Assembly: GCF_026210795.1 (NCBI RefSeq)
Contig: NC_089442.1
Span: 3,314,501-3,378,500 of the forward strand
Direction: 5' to 3'
Length of the DNA: 64,000 bases
Source of the DNA: Rhizophagus irregularis
Taxonomy: Eukaryota; Glomeromycota; Glomeromycetes; Glomerales; Glomeraceae
A program made the position numbers and the translations under genes. Of this stretch, positions 10,862 to 22,464 are shown one piece after another. The first letter of the stretch is position 1; each line of letters starts with the position of its first letter. The notes under the pieces were generated by a model that searched no databases, had not been told where the DNA came from, and saw nothing but the letters and a program-made list of their open reading frames with translations.

Positions 10862-11769
10862 GTTGAAGTAAGTGAAAATGTTAAAATCTTCATATTCACT
10901 TTTAGCTTATTTATATTTTTTCAAATAAAACCTAAAATGGTCAACTAAGAATCGTAATTGTTTCTCAATTTGGAAATTAAATTGAAGCATCGGAAACTTC
11001 TTAGGTGAACTCAATATTTAAGAACTTCTACGTGTAACTGGAAATCAATATGTTTTTGGGAACCAAAATGGATATATGAATATAAAAATGGAAATTCAAT
11101 GACAGTCGTGAAAGTTTCTCCGGGTAATTCGGTGAAAATGAAATAACATCCGTACTCCGAAACAATTATTATAGAATTCTGTTTGTTTTTATAATGCATA
11201 ATTAAATCATACGACCGGAGTAATGATTCATTCAAGTTATTAATTCGTACATATATAGGTTAGATTCGGCAAAACACAAAGAACAACTACTTTTTCTTTT
11301 GTTTTTTTTAATTTTGCCTTATTAGTGAACAAAAAACAAAAGTAAATTTAAGCGTAATAATTATGATTGTACAATAATAGAACGTTTATGAGCTGTTTTA
11401 AATACAAAAAACTCAAAACATTGATATTGTCGTGATTGATTATGTTGATAATGGCGGTAAAAATCTAAAACAAGAAACAAGAACAAAAAAAAAAAGATTT
11501 CTAATTATATTTTAGTTATTTATATTTATATATATCTGATATGTACAATAATTTAAAACTACATAAATGATTGCGTTATATCAAAGTTTATCGTAACATT
11601 ATCCATAATTAAAATCAGGTTCTTCGTGATGAATATGACGTATACCGACCGGGTCACCTGGACGTATTCAGTACAACTTCACAGGACCCGGAAATTTCCA
11701 GTTACATCAACTTCGTGTAACATGATTTTCATAAAAAAAAAAAAATATTTTTCTTTTGTAAAAATAATT
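10862..11769. other. Intergenic, P450 promoter side and IF-3 leader
   Basis: Divergent spacing between the P450 gene and the IF-3-like gene. A 74-codon minus-strand ORF at 11011-11235 has no recognisable features. Contains A/T tracts only. Confidence 0.35.
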
Positions 11770-12624
11770 ATGATAAAGAAACAAAAAATATTTAATTGTA
11801 TTTATCCTATATACTTTAAACAGCGAAAAAAAATATTTTTTAATCAAAATTCTATAACGAATTTTCGTCTATTATCATCAACAAAAATTTCTAATTTTAA
11901 TTTTACTTTATCACCATATAATAATAATAAATCTTCAAATCAACAAAGACCACAACAAAATCGTAAACCTCGTGATGAAGAAATTAAATCACAATATATC
12001 AAATATGTTAATTTAGAGGGTCAATTACAAGGGACGTACCCATTAAAAAAAATTTTATCATCCTTTGATAGAAAAAAATATTGGTTAGTTCAAGTTTCAC
12101 CAGATAACGCTGCTTTATCGTCAAAAAATCCTTTACAACAGCTTTCCCAAGAACGTCGTCATCAAGAACAAAAAGAAATACCAATATGTAAATTAGTTTC
12201 TAAACAAGAATTATATAAAAAAAGTAAACAAAAACAACAAACTACTCCCCATATATTGAAAAAAGAATTAAAATTAACGTGGAAAGTGTCACCAAATGAT
12301 CTTACACACAAATTATCTAGATCAAAAGAATGGTTGGAGAAAGGATATCAACTTCAGGTGGTTATTAGTGATAAAACTAAAAAAGATCGGTATAATCAAG
12401 CTAATAAAGATAAAACTATTTTAGACAAAATTTTAAATGAATTAAGCGAATTTGCTAAGGACATTAAAGAACCTAAATGGATTGATGGTAGTGTTACAGT
12501 ACAAATTCAAGGTAAGATTAACGTTCACAAAGATTTTCCTACCGGTGTTGATTGTGATGTTGATGATGTTGACGATAGTGCTATTGACACTAATTTTGCC
12601 TTGGAGGATGTTAAGGAAAAATAA
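11770..12624 (+). CDS. AIM23: Mitochondrial translation initiation factor IF-3-like protein
   Basis: A single-exon frame. I choose the ATG at 11770 because it begins a good mitochondrial presequence (MIKKQKIFNCIYPIYFKQRK...), although the frame is open back to an ATG at 11626. IF-3 hallmarks occur in order. The N-domain has EEIKSQYIKYVNLEGQLQG and YPLKKIL, then YWLVQVSPDN and IPICKLVSKQELYKKSK (the counterpart of the PVCKIMDYGKYKYE block). The C-domain has KELKLTWKVSPNDLTHKLSR and EWLEKGYQLQVVIS. IF-3 binds the small mitoribosomal subunit and prevents premature subunit joining. The tail is acidic (DCDVDDVDD). A Gln/Asn/Lys-rich insert follows the presequence. Fungal mtIF3 proteins (yeast Aim23) are divergent, which fits the modest similarity. 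Confidence 0.75.
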   Translation: MIKKQKIFNCIYPIYFKQRKKIFFNQNSITNFRLLSSTKISNFNFTLSPYNNNKSSNQQRPQQNRKPRDEEIKSQYIKYVNLEGQLQGTYPLKKILSSFDRKKYWLVQVSPDNAALSSKNPLQQLSQERRHQEQKEIPICKLVSKQELYKKSKQKQQTTPHILKKELKLTWKVSPNDLTHKLSRSKEWLEKGYQLQVVISDKTKKDRYNQANKDKTILDKILNELSEFAKDIKEPKWIDGSVTVQIQGKINVHKDFPTGVDCDVDDVDDSAIDTNFALEDVKEK

Positions 12625-13805
12625 ACCATTTATACCATCAAATATTTTAGGGATGTTTTTAATTAATAATTTTGCAAGAGAAAATTCACTAGAAAAAAGG
12701 ATCTAATATATTAGAATAAATAATTACTTGTTTTTAGATTTTAATTTAAACTCCAATTCTTGATAATAATAATTAAGATTTCATAAAATAATATATATAT
12801 TAACTAGTACTTAAATCTGAACATGATATAGATGATTAAACACTTTACATTGACTGTGATTGTATCGATCTAATGAGTTTTCATTAAAAATTATATGATG
12901 TATTAGTCCAATGTTTCAATTAACGGAGTTTTTGTAAGTTAATACAAGTGCCGTCTGTTATAACGACACTTTCGGGCCATGAGATTTTTATATAACGACA
13001 TCCAAAAAATGGTATGTCGTCATACAATAATATGTCGTTATAATGAGATGTCGTTATAACGGCGGTACTTATAACTATCATTGCTAATTTGTAATAAATC
13101 CTTTTTGTCATTGTTGTTACGAAATAAATATTTATCGTACTAGAATAATGTCCATAAATTGAGATTGACATTTATTTCAGCAATAGGCCTATTATTTTAG
13201 AAGATTTACGACCGATTTCAAGGGACCGGCTCTGAAACGAGTTGTCTTCAAAATTATTAGCCAATCAAAATCATTGATCATCATTCAATTCATTCATCAT
13301 CGTTTGTTTAAACTTGATGCATTTTATTTTATGAGAGCCAAAGTGAGCCGATGAAGAACCGAAATAGAATCGATGAACTGGTCTCTATCCCTAGTCCTAC
13401 TATACAAAAAATTGTACTTTGGATATCTGAGCTGGATATTCATTCTCTAAATCGATTACTGTGGCGTTATGAAAAATAATTTTGTCATTATGAATGAAAG
13501 TAATAGATAGGCATATATGGAGTAATTGGATGGAACTCCCATTTTATGGGTAATCACTCAAGATTTTTGCCACCCTTTAAAATTGCTCCTCCATTTTCTT
13601 TTCTTTATTTTTCAAATGATTTTTTAAATATGTATAAAATGAAACATTAATGTAATGAGTTGTTGACAAACAAATTAAATTATAAATCTTTAATCAATAA
13701 TAAAGTTATAACATTAATGCACTTTCTAATGAGATCTTAGTTCTAAATGACAAGTTTGGAGAAAAGAAACATGACGTAATAATTAATAGCATTAGTTAAT
13801 CGAGC
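12625..13805. other. Intergenic with a pogo-like hairpin at 12944-13070
   Basis: Convergent gene ends. The left arm AAGTGCCGTCTGTTATAACG and the right arm (read inverted, AAGTACCGCCGTTATAACG) bound about 127 bp and are flanked by TA-containing sequence. The sequence GTTATAACGACA recurs four times inside. This is typical of short Tc1/mariner- or pogo-related MITEs. The rest shows nothing coding. Confidence 0.45.
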
Positions 13806-15826
13806 TTATACTACAGAACTATCAGATGTTACACTTTCGACGGATATGGCCAATTTATCTTGAATAGTTTCATATGCTAAATGACAAAATAATTCTTGAT
13901 TAGTTTAGATATTTCTGCATATAAATTACAATAAAACTTTTTTTAAAAGAACTTACATGATTGTTGATTTGACCCCATATTACTTTTCGTGACATTGCAA
14001 TTACGAAGCAAATCACCAAAGTCATGAAGTTTACTACCTGAACTTTTTAATAACGGTTTTAGTTTCAAATTGCGCCTCACCACACTAGGATCAAAATCAC
14101 AATTATCAAAAGATAGTTTGTACTTTTCACTGAAATATTCGTGAAGTTTTGCAGAGGTTGGCCGGGCTTCCGGGTTGTTATCCCAGCACTGCTCCATTAA
14201 GTACTTTAAAGTGTCTGGAAGATCGGGTGGAATTGTCGGTCGAATACCGCTGACGATATCAATTGCCAAGTGGCAATCATGCACTCGGTCGTGAAAAGGT
14301 GGGAAACCAGTCAATATCTCGTACATTAACATACCCAAACTGTAAATGTCAGCTTTCGGGGTGAATCTATCAAGACGCAACACCTCTGGGGCAATATATG
14401 GTAGATTGCCATAGATGCTAGTCGGTGGCTTGTCCGCTGGCCCGCACAATCCCAAATCAGAAATGAACCATTTTGTATCAGAACGGCGCAACACGTTACC
14501 AGAATGAAGATCACGATGCACTAAATTATTATCGTGAATTTGGACAAGTGCTGAGCAGATACATCGGAGAATATTATAAACTTCTTTCGCTGTAATCGAG
14601 TACAAATTTTCCTGAATATAGTGATACAGATCACTCTCCATTTCCACCATGACTAACATAAAGTCATCGCTCTCAGGATCCCGTGTTACACCACAACAAT
14701 GAACCACCTGACATCCGTGTCCACGTAAGGTAAGATGCAACGTCAACTAATTATCATACTGTCGGTTAGCGTCGCACCTGCACCAAGTATAAAATTAAAA
14801 TTCGATTTCACTTGATAAAAACCTCTTTGAAATATTTCGTATCAGCTATGCTTGAACCCTCAAGTCGTTTCATGATGACTTTATAAGGACCACTTCGTCC
14901 AAAAGTACGCTTCTCGTTGTCAAATTCTTTCATATATCCTTTCGTCCAGATCGCAGTATAAATAGTCGCACAACCACCTCTGGTCTTGTATTTCATATTT
15001 TCGAGTTCTGAAAATGGAATCCATTCCTGTATCCAACCAGGTAACGGAAGAATCATTTGAGATTTCCTGATGGCTTCATCAATTACTTCATTCCCAGATG
15101 ACCAATTTACAAACTCGGATTTTAGTACATCACGCGAACAGTGCTCGCATGTATAATTTGTATATCCAGACCGTCCACACAGTGCACATTTATATTTTGG
15201 GCCCTTAAGAAAAAGCAAGTTCCGAAAATCCTTATCAAATGTAATTCGGCGTTTGGTTTCAACTTTCTCAGCAACAGTTAATTTCTCATGTTGATCGATG
15301 ATGTATAGCTGATGCTCATATTTTTCATTTAGATCATTGCCTCGTGCAGCGAATCTCGATTCATAAAAGACGGTTGTAATAAGTTCATGGCGTAGCTTGT
15401 TGAACTCTTTACAATATAATATTCGAACTTAGTATCAGATGATAAATGTACAAAGTACTTTTTTATTTAAAGAACATGTAATTATATTAATCACCTTCAT
15501 TTAGATTATTCTCATCGATTCCTATTCTCTTTTGTTGACGTACGGAGGTATTTTGGTCCTCTATGATTATTTTAACTTCTGCAATTTCATTTTGTTGCTT
15601 GCTTAACTTATTAATTGAATCTTTCACACACTTGGAATAAAAGACGATTAATAATACTGTAAGTAAAAGAATTGAGCCTGAAACGACAAAAACAATTATA
15701 ACGGATGTTAATATCATTGTATAAACGTCCAAACAAGTTTAATTTACATAAAAATGAGAGTCGACATTGGGAATTCTCACCAGATACAAACATATACGTG
15801 GTACCGCAAACAAAATTCAGTTCCAT
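13806..15826 (-). CDS. Membrane-anchored protein kinase, TKL-like
   Basis: Five exons reconstructed on the minus strand (15826-15781, 15677-15495, 15427-14823, 14746-13957, 13876-13806) splice in frame to 564 residues. Residues about 12-31 form one hydrophobic segment (MFVSGSILLLTVLLIVFYS), followed by a coiled, charged linker. A Cys cluster C157-C160-C170-C173 (YKCALCGRSGY...CEHC) then precedes the kinase. Kinase motifs: degenerate Gly loop RGGCATIY near 226; VIMK with Lys263; catalytic HRDLHSGNVL at 355-364; DLG instead of DFG at 375-377; and APE at 397-399 followed by DIYSLGMLMYEIL. HRDLHxxN and the overall plan fit the large TKL/Sel1-type kinase expansion of glomeromycete fungi. The kinase itself is certain. 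The two 5' exons rest on splice sites and frame only; without them the protein would be cytosolic. Exon 4 may begin a few codons differently. Confidence 0.8.
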
Positions 15827-18005
15827 CTGTTTTCTGCTTTTAAGTGTTGATCATGACTCATGAGATTGTATCACCAACCGGTAAATCGGTAATCTGAAAG
15901 ATTTTCATCAATTGTGGACGTAATTTGTTATCTCCAACAAATCCACGAATTTCAAGAATTTATTCGTTGTAAGATTGAGGAGACGGGAATTTTTGTAAGA
16001 TTGAGGGCTTACAGCCTTACAAAACATTGCAGCCAAACAGTTTAGAGCAACGCGTAAATGTCGTAAAAATTCTTCATGGGCAATACAAGAAAAGAATCAA
16101 AATTGCCGAAGTACGCTTTTGAACGCCTCCTGTACGTTTCGTTGTTGAATCATGCTATTAGAAAGCTAGAACCACTGGGATAAACAACACAAGGTTTCGT
16201 TCATAATGTCAAACAATTTGAAGGTCATATGAAACAAACAAGAGGGATGTGATGAATTTGACTATCTCCATGGTATAATATCTCAATATCGCGCGTCGTC
16301 TATCATTTTAATCATCTCAAAATCTATGGTCTTGATGAGAATAAATTACCGAATTTTCCAAAGATGCTTCAATAGAAATTTCGTAGATTGTCAAGCATTG
16401 TGTGATGATGTCAAAAATGTTTGAGCGTAGTAATAGGATAGGACATATGCAGATGTACTACTAGAGAGTAAGCGAAAAAAAACAATCGTGTGCAGAAACA
16501 TTATGATCATGGGTTAAGGTTAGTTTGCCTATTTTTGGAACTAAATTTTTTACTATTTTTTGTAATAATAATGGCGATATTGTTTACAGGAAAAATTTAA
16601 TTATTTTCCCGCAATATATGAGGAAGTTTTGTATGTTAACCGCTTTTATCTTTCTCGATCCGGCTGTGCCTCCCAGATGAAATTATTCAAATAGATTAAT
16701 AATAAGTTTGAAAGACCATCATGAGTCCAAAGATCTAGACTTACAAACAAGTGTATGGGTGACATCTGAGACATTTTGCTCTTATGAGATCGCAGAGGTC
16801 AAAGAAATCGATCGTTGAAAAGGTAGAAATCTCAACAATCATGCAGATACCTCTTTCTTGAGAATAACACGGAAAACAAACTTATCCGTTCCTGGATAAG
16901 CAGCCTCTCGAAAATCATATCTATGGATAGAATGGCAAATTTAGCACTTGGTAAATTATTCCTTCCCGAAAAATAATCAATTTTGGTAATTATTTCCGTG
17001 ACTGAAGACTCCGAAGACTTGACACCTAACTAAGCATTTGATTCCGAATATAGATATATAAGCCAGAATTTTAAATTTTATAATACAGATGGGACCTTGT
17101 ATATATATAAGGAATTAAGGATTTATTTCAATATATATATATATATATATATTAGTGAAAATGGGACATATTAAACCGAGGATTCTTAATAGTACGATTA
17201 TTTTATTAGGCGAGATTAACATTTAATTCTAACACAACATATGTTTAAATGAGGGTACAGATTAACATCTTTAGAAAATATTCTTGAACGGAAGCTATTA
17301 AACTAGGCGATGATTACGGATATGTAGAGATTATGTAGCAAGGAAAGATAGAAAGCAGGTCGATTAAGATTTAGTGTAACCGTGATTCTTATTAGTTACG
17401 GAGAAAAAAAAATGTAATTTTTTTATTAAAGAATGAGATATTAAAGAGTATTAATAGTAATCTTATTAGATCATTAAAATCGTGTATTAAACAATAAATA
17501 AATAAAAATACCCACTATTAAACTGTAAATTGAATTAGTTTTTAGTCAAAGAGATAAATAAATAAAATTTTATACTTTGGCAAAAAGTAAATAATATATT
17601 TAAATTTCAGATTAATAAGTTTTACAATTAATTTATACTTTATAGAAATTATAAATAAAATAATATAATAAATAAAAATAATTATTAAATTTTTTACTAC
17701 TGAATAGTTTAAAAACAAATAATTATTTAATAAATTATATAAAAATCCATAATTATTATACAGTTATTTTTTTATTTTATTTATATTTAATTTTTTTTAT
17801 AAATTAAAATATCAATAAAATTAATTCTATAATGTCTTTCAATATTATAGACAATTTTTTTAATTAATAATAATAAGATTTATTATTTTAATGAATTTAT
17901 TAAATATATAATAATTAATTATAATATTTGTTAATTTATATTATAAAGTCATCTAAAATAATATAACAGACTATATTTTAAATAAAAAATTTTAATATAT
18001 TAATT
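15827..18005. other. Intergenic, no supported gene
   Basis: The left half (15827-17000) is less AT-rich than the rest and may hold decayed coding sequence, but every frame is interrupted. A (TA)n microsatellite lies at about 17128-17152. The part from 17400 on is almost pure A/T. Confidence 0.35.
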
Positions 18006-18671
18006 GGTGATCCGCGAGTCAAGTAGCGAAAACGATAATAAAATTTGACGGAAATTTATTAATTAAAAGCCGCATTTCCGAATGTGGGGTTGTTCATGAA
18101 TTTCTCTAGCCAAATGTTTAAATAACGCCATTTTTCTTTAATGAAATAGTTTTCCACAGTTTTCCCACCAATCTCATGCAAAAAAAATCATAATGTAACA
18201 TTGGAAAAAAGTCCAATTTCTAAGAGATCTGAGATTCGAAAGACAAAAACTAGTTTTATCATACCATATCACTTGTATAATGAGTGTGAAAAAGTCTTGA
18301 ATTTGTCGAGTTAGAAGTTATTACAGCATAGTTTACTAATAAAATAAATCAAAAATAAAGCAATATGCATGAAAGTTTAGTGAAATATAAAAAAATTTCC
18401 ATAATTTGTACTTTTAAAACCTTAGTTTACCTAATAACATAGTAAATGCCGCGTGCTTCCAAGGTAAACTTCGTCAAAAAAAAGTTTTACACTTTGTAGC
18501 TTTGAAAAATAAAAGTGTGACATTTACTTTATTGTTTGTGTTATTTTTAGTAAACTATGCTTATAGTTTTTGTTACATCAGAAATCATTAAAGTCGGCGT
18601 ATTATGACAAATTAGTATATGATTTGCGTCAAATTTTATATGTAATTTCTCTAGTTGACTCGCGGATCGTC
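18006..18671. mobile_element. Non-autonomous TIR element with AATT target duplication
   Basis: The left end GGTGATCCGCGAGTCAAGTA is matched in inverted orientation by the right end (GACGATCCGCGAGTCAACTA when reverse-complemented). Homology continues through a second block (ATAAAATTTGACG) to about 50 bp. Both ends are flanked by AATT (18002-18005 and 18672-18675). Inside, a second inverted pair (CATAGTTTACTAATAAAATA near 18326 and TTATTTTTAGTAAACTATG near 18541) gives a nested fold. No ORF. The superfamily is not identified. Confidence 0.6.
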
Positions 18672-18675
18672 AATT

Positions 18676-19225
18676 AAAAAAAAAATATTTATTAGAATAA
18701 AAAAAAAAAATATTATTATAGAAATGAAAAACTTGGTTATTTAAATTGGTTTAATTAAATTTTTAATTATTTAACAAAAAATCCAAGCTTTTTTTTAAAA
18801 TTTTTTAGTAATAAATCTAATATATTAAATTAATTGATTTTTAATTTTATCCAATATCTGATTTTTTTTTTTATTTTAATATATTTAATATCAAGTATAC
18901 AGTTTGTTTAAAAGAACATTAATCATTTATATAAATAAAAATAGCAACTATTAAGAAATAAATATCTAATTAAATAAATATAATTAATTACTAAATAATT
19001 TTAAATAAATTTGATAATTAATCAACTTAGATTTTCTGCAAGTTATTTTTTAATTAGTTTGGAATTCTAAAATTACCAATAAAAAAAAATGCATTTATAT
19101 ACATCATTTTAAAAATTTACCAGAAGCAGTATCATTCTGTAAAATATACAATTATAGGTTTACAGTTAAAAAAAAAAATTTTTTTTTATAATAAATTTTT
19201 TATCATTATATTTCATTAAGATTAT
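18676..19225. other. Intergenic, extremely A/T-rich
   Basis: The 3' flank of the first BTB-TLDc gene; homopolymer A and T runs only, nothing coding seen. Confidence 0.35.
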
Positions 19226-20701
19226 TCATTTTTTGATTATTTGAAATACTTCATAATCATCTATTTTAAGTTGCTGATTTTTGGCTATAAAATTACCACA
19301 ATCAGGATAAGAATAAGGACCATAACTATAAATTAAATTATTATCTTGAATAGAAAAATCCCAACCACCACCAAAAGAAGGACCATAATTGATATTATAA
19401 CCTATTGCATAATCTGAAATATTACCACCATTTCCTATTCTAGCTATTTTTGGAGTAAAATTGTCATTTGAAGAAGGTTTTAATGGAAAAGAAAATAAAA
19501 AACTATCAAAAGTAGAATACCAACAACTATCACCTGATAAATAAGATAATTCTGAATGAGGTTTCCAATCCAATGGATTATAACCACCAATTAATTTACC
19601 ATTTGAACGAACTTTTGTTATAGTAACAGTTGAACCTTTATTATCACATAATTTATGAAATTTTTTTGCTGAAAAACCATCCCTACTCGCTCTATATAAT
19701 AATTTAAATGAATAAGGTAACCTTTTACGATCATAAAAATTGATTTCTTGTTTATCAATCCAACTTGAAATTATTGCAGCATGTTTTTGTTCAATTAATA
19801 AAGAATCCAATTTACCAGATTTTTGTGAAATTCTTGGGGGTAAAATAATAGTTTTAACCTCATATGAAGTATCTAAATTATAACATAAAATTTCATGAAA
19901 TAAATCTTTTGGTATAATTTTTTTATAAGGTAAAATATATTTCCTAAATTCACTTGAAGTAATTTGAAACCATCTAATTAAAGGAATAAAATCTTGAATT
20001 AAATCTCTTAAATTATTAATATTATCTTCATTCCAATTAGAAAATTTTTCATCCTTATTATTATTATTATTGATTTGTGATAAACTCCATTTAATTAAAT
20101 TATTCCAAAGATCAATTTCTTCTAAATTTATAACATCACGTTTAATTAATGATAATAATAATGATTTATCTAAAGTTAAAAATTCTTTTGATTTAAATAA
20201 TAGATTTGGATCCTCACATATTACTTCAAAACAATAATCCCTTAATATTGAACATACTTCATGTCTAAAAGTTATTTTAAGAATTTTAATTGGATCCTTT
20301 CTTATATAATCATATTGATTTTCTAATAAATATTGTTCAACATGAAAAATTAATTTTTGTAAATTTAATTCGTCAGCGGCGATCAAAATTTGAAGAAGGA
20401 TCGTAATTTCATGTTTAGATAATTCAATTTCAGCCGTATATAAATATTTAAGTAAAATTTCAAAAATTTTAGGAGAAATATTTGGTTTATTAAAATTAAT
20501 AATTCCACTTTCTCTATGAGCCCAATTATTTGAAAGTGCACTTCGAAAATAAGTACATCTCGCCCTCAAAATTAATGAATGAACTTTAAATTCTCGTGAA
20601 TCATTTCCTTCTCCGGCTTTTATGATTACATTATAATCATCTTCTTGATCCAATAATTTACCCATATCATTAGATAACTCGCTTAAAAGTTCGTTTGCCA
20701 T
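19226..20701 (-). CDS. BTB-BACK-TLDc domain protein 1
   Basis: An intronless frame of 491 residues, ATG at 20701. The N-terminal BTB/POZ domain spans about 20-125, with DYNVIIKAGEG, FKVHSLILRARCTYFRSAL and PNISPKIFEILLKYLYT (the BTB dimer core). A BACK-like helical region covers about 130-250, and the C-terminal TLDc domain about 305-491. TLDc landmarks are FKLLYRASRDGFSAKKFHKL, CDNKGSTVTI, LIGGYNPLDW, SFLFSF and the terminal FGGGWDFSI...YEVFQIIK. BTB-TLDc proteins are greatly expanded in glomeromycete fungi; BTB may recruit Cullin-3 and TLDc is linked to oxidation resistance and V-ATPase regulation in other eukaryotes. The exact role is unknown. A paralogue lies at 35419-36934 on the same strand. 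Length and motifs are complete. Confidence 0.9.
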   Translation of the reverse strand: MANELLSELSNDMGKLLDQEDDYNVIIKAGEGNDSREFKVHSLILRARCTYFRSALSNNWAHRESGIINFNKPNISPKIFEILLKYLYTAEIELSKHEITILLQILIAADELNLQKLIFHVEQYLLENQYDYIRKDPIKILKITFRHEVCSILRDYCFEVICEDPNLLFKSKEFLTLDKSLLLSLIKRDVINLEEIDLWNNLIKWSLSQINNNNNKDEKFSNWNEDNINNLRDLIQDFIPLIRWFQITSSEFRKYILPYKKIIPKDLFHEILCYNLDTSYEVKTIILPPRISQKSGKLDSLLIEQKHAAIISSWIDKQEINFYDRKRLPYSFKLLYRASRDGFSAKKFHKLCDNKGSTVTITKVRSNGKLIGGYNPLDWKPHSELSYLSGDSCWYSTFDSFLFSFPLKPSSNDNFTPKIARIGNGGNISDYAIGYNINYGPSFGGGWDFSIQDNNLIYSYGPYSYPDCGNFIAKNQQLKIDDYEVFQIIKK

Positions 20702-22464
20702 GATTTGAAATTTAGTAAGTCTTTTTTATAGAAAGAAAAAAAATAAAAATAAAAATTTTAAAATGGGGAAAAGGGGGGGATTTAATTTATAATCAATTTT
20801 TAATACATTATAAGTTAGCGTTAAAAATAGTTATAAAATTGGTTTTTTGTGTGGCGTAAAGTCAACGTGGCATTTTGCGATTCGATTTGCAGCTTGTTGT
20901 ACATATAAATAAATAGTACACCAATCAACGAAAATCAAAAACGAAGAAAAAATATTTCATTTCGTAGATTAAAAGTTTTCAATCATGAATAATGTTATTT
21001 GTACATAAATGTATTCATAGAAAGATCAGCCGCCGTCCGATTTGATCGGGGAATTTTTTATAAATAGTTTCACAATTCTTGCAATGTGTAAGTCAAATGT
21101 GTACTACATCACGGCACATATATGTATATATATCATAAGCCACGTTAAAATCATCGCAGGAACCACATGTATCTATTAACGACTAAAATATATACTGAAT
21201 CTAATAATTTTTGGGAGAAATTTATTATGGAACAAATATATAATTATAACGTGGAATGCGTCTATTTAAATTTAAAAGTCAAAAGTATAAACTTTGATTA
21301 TTTAGTCATCTGGTTTTTTTTTCAAGTTTTTCCTTCTACGAAAAATGGTAAAAAAATACTGTGTAATTTTATTATTGCAATTGTTATACAAAATGAATAA
21401 CGGGATTGTTTATTACCCATTTCGGTATAAGGTCAATTACAAGAAATTTTTAGCCGCAGTTTCCATAAAGAATGTGACTAAAAGGATCAGCATCAAAGCA
21501 GGTAGATCATTTTTCGCAAATCAATTTTCGAGAAACGGGAAATCGGTTGTGAAATTTATGGGAAATTAGTTATACAGGTTTTTCCATATTTAACTCAGAA
21601 AATATTACTGCGCAGTATGCTTTAATATGCAAAAAGGATATTTTTAAACTAAATATTCATGTTGATGCTGATGATTACGAGCATATGATTCAGCCATGAT
21701 TTTCATAATAAAGATTTATTGCCCTAGGTCCTAATGATAAAAGTAATCAATCCTAAAATCTCTTACTTTTTCTTTTCTTGGCACAGTTGGCGCGACGAAA
21801 ATGAGATGATCATTTTGGTAATTTACAATAAATACGCTAAAATTAGAAGTCGGACTATAATAGTAATGTGATACAGGTTAAAGAAGGTAAACTTTGTCCT
21901 AAAATAGGATTACAAAGAATATAGATCTACGTTGATCAATAAAACTAAGAGTCTTCCAAAAAGACCAAACATTTAGAAAATAATTCATTTTTAAGAAGAT
22001 ATTTACTTGAAGGATTTTGAAGTTATTCATAACAAACATTTTATTTTTTTTATGCATATGCTAAATTTATAATAATATAGAGTTATGTTTTATGTTTTCT
22101 TAAAATAAATATGTATCCATAATTTTCTAATAACAGAGTTCAGATGATTGGTTTTGATTTCATGTGAGAATAAGATATTGGATGATTAAACTAGTTCTAT
22201 TTAAGATTTTTAATGTTAATCATTTTTTGAATGAAATTACTATATATCATAATACGCCTAATATTTCGATCTACTTACTGCATGCATTTTTTACACACTC
22301 TTTTTTTTTATTGTACAATAAAATCATTGTTATTTATTGAATCGGACTTTTGAAATCTTTCTTTTTTTAAATAAAAATTGACAAACATATAAATTCTTCT
22401 TATTTTTAAAAATATATTATTATTCAAGAAAAAAAAAAATTTTTAAAACATTAAAACTTATATT
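20702..22464. other. Intergenic, BTB-TLDc and RING-TPR promoters
   Basis: A divergent region of about 1.8 kb. Short ORFs at 21167-21569 have no recognisable domain. A purine run (GGGGAAAAGGGGGGG-like) lies near 20763, just upstream of the BTB-TLDc start. Confidence 0.35.

Noticed and set aside
11011-11235. 74-codon minus ORF upstream of the P450
   Set aside because: No recognisable features and no conservation argument available.
11626-11769. Longer N-terminus for the IF-3-like protein
   Set aside because: The extra 48 residues lack targeting features and the downstream ATG starts a better presequence; left as an alternative.
21167-21569. Two overlapping short plus ORFs
   Set aside because: No domain, no splice partners, AT-rich codons as expected of random sequence.
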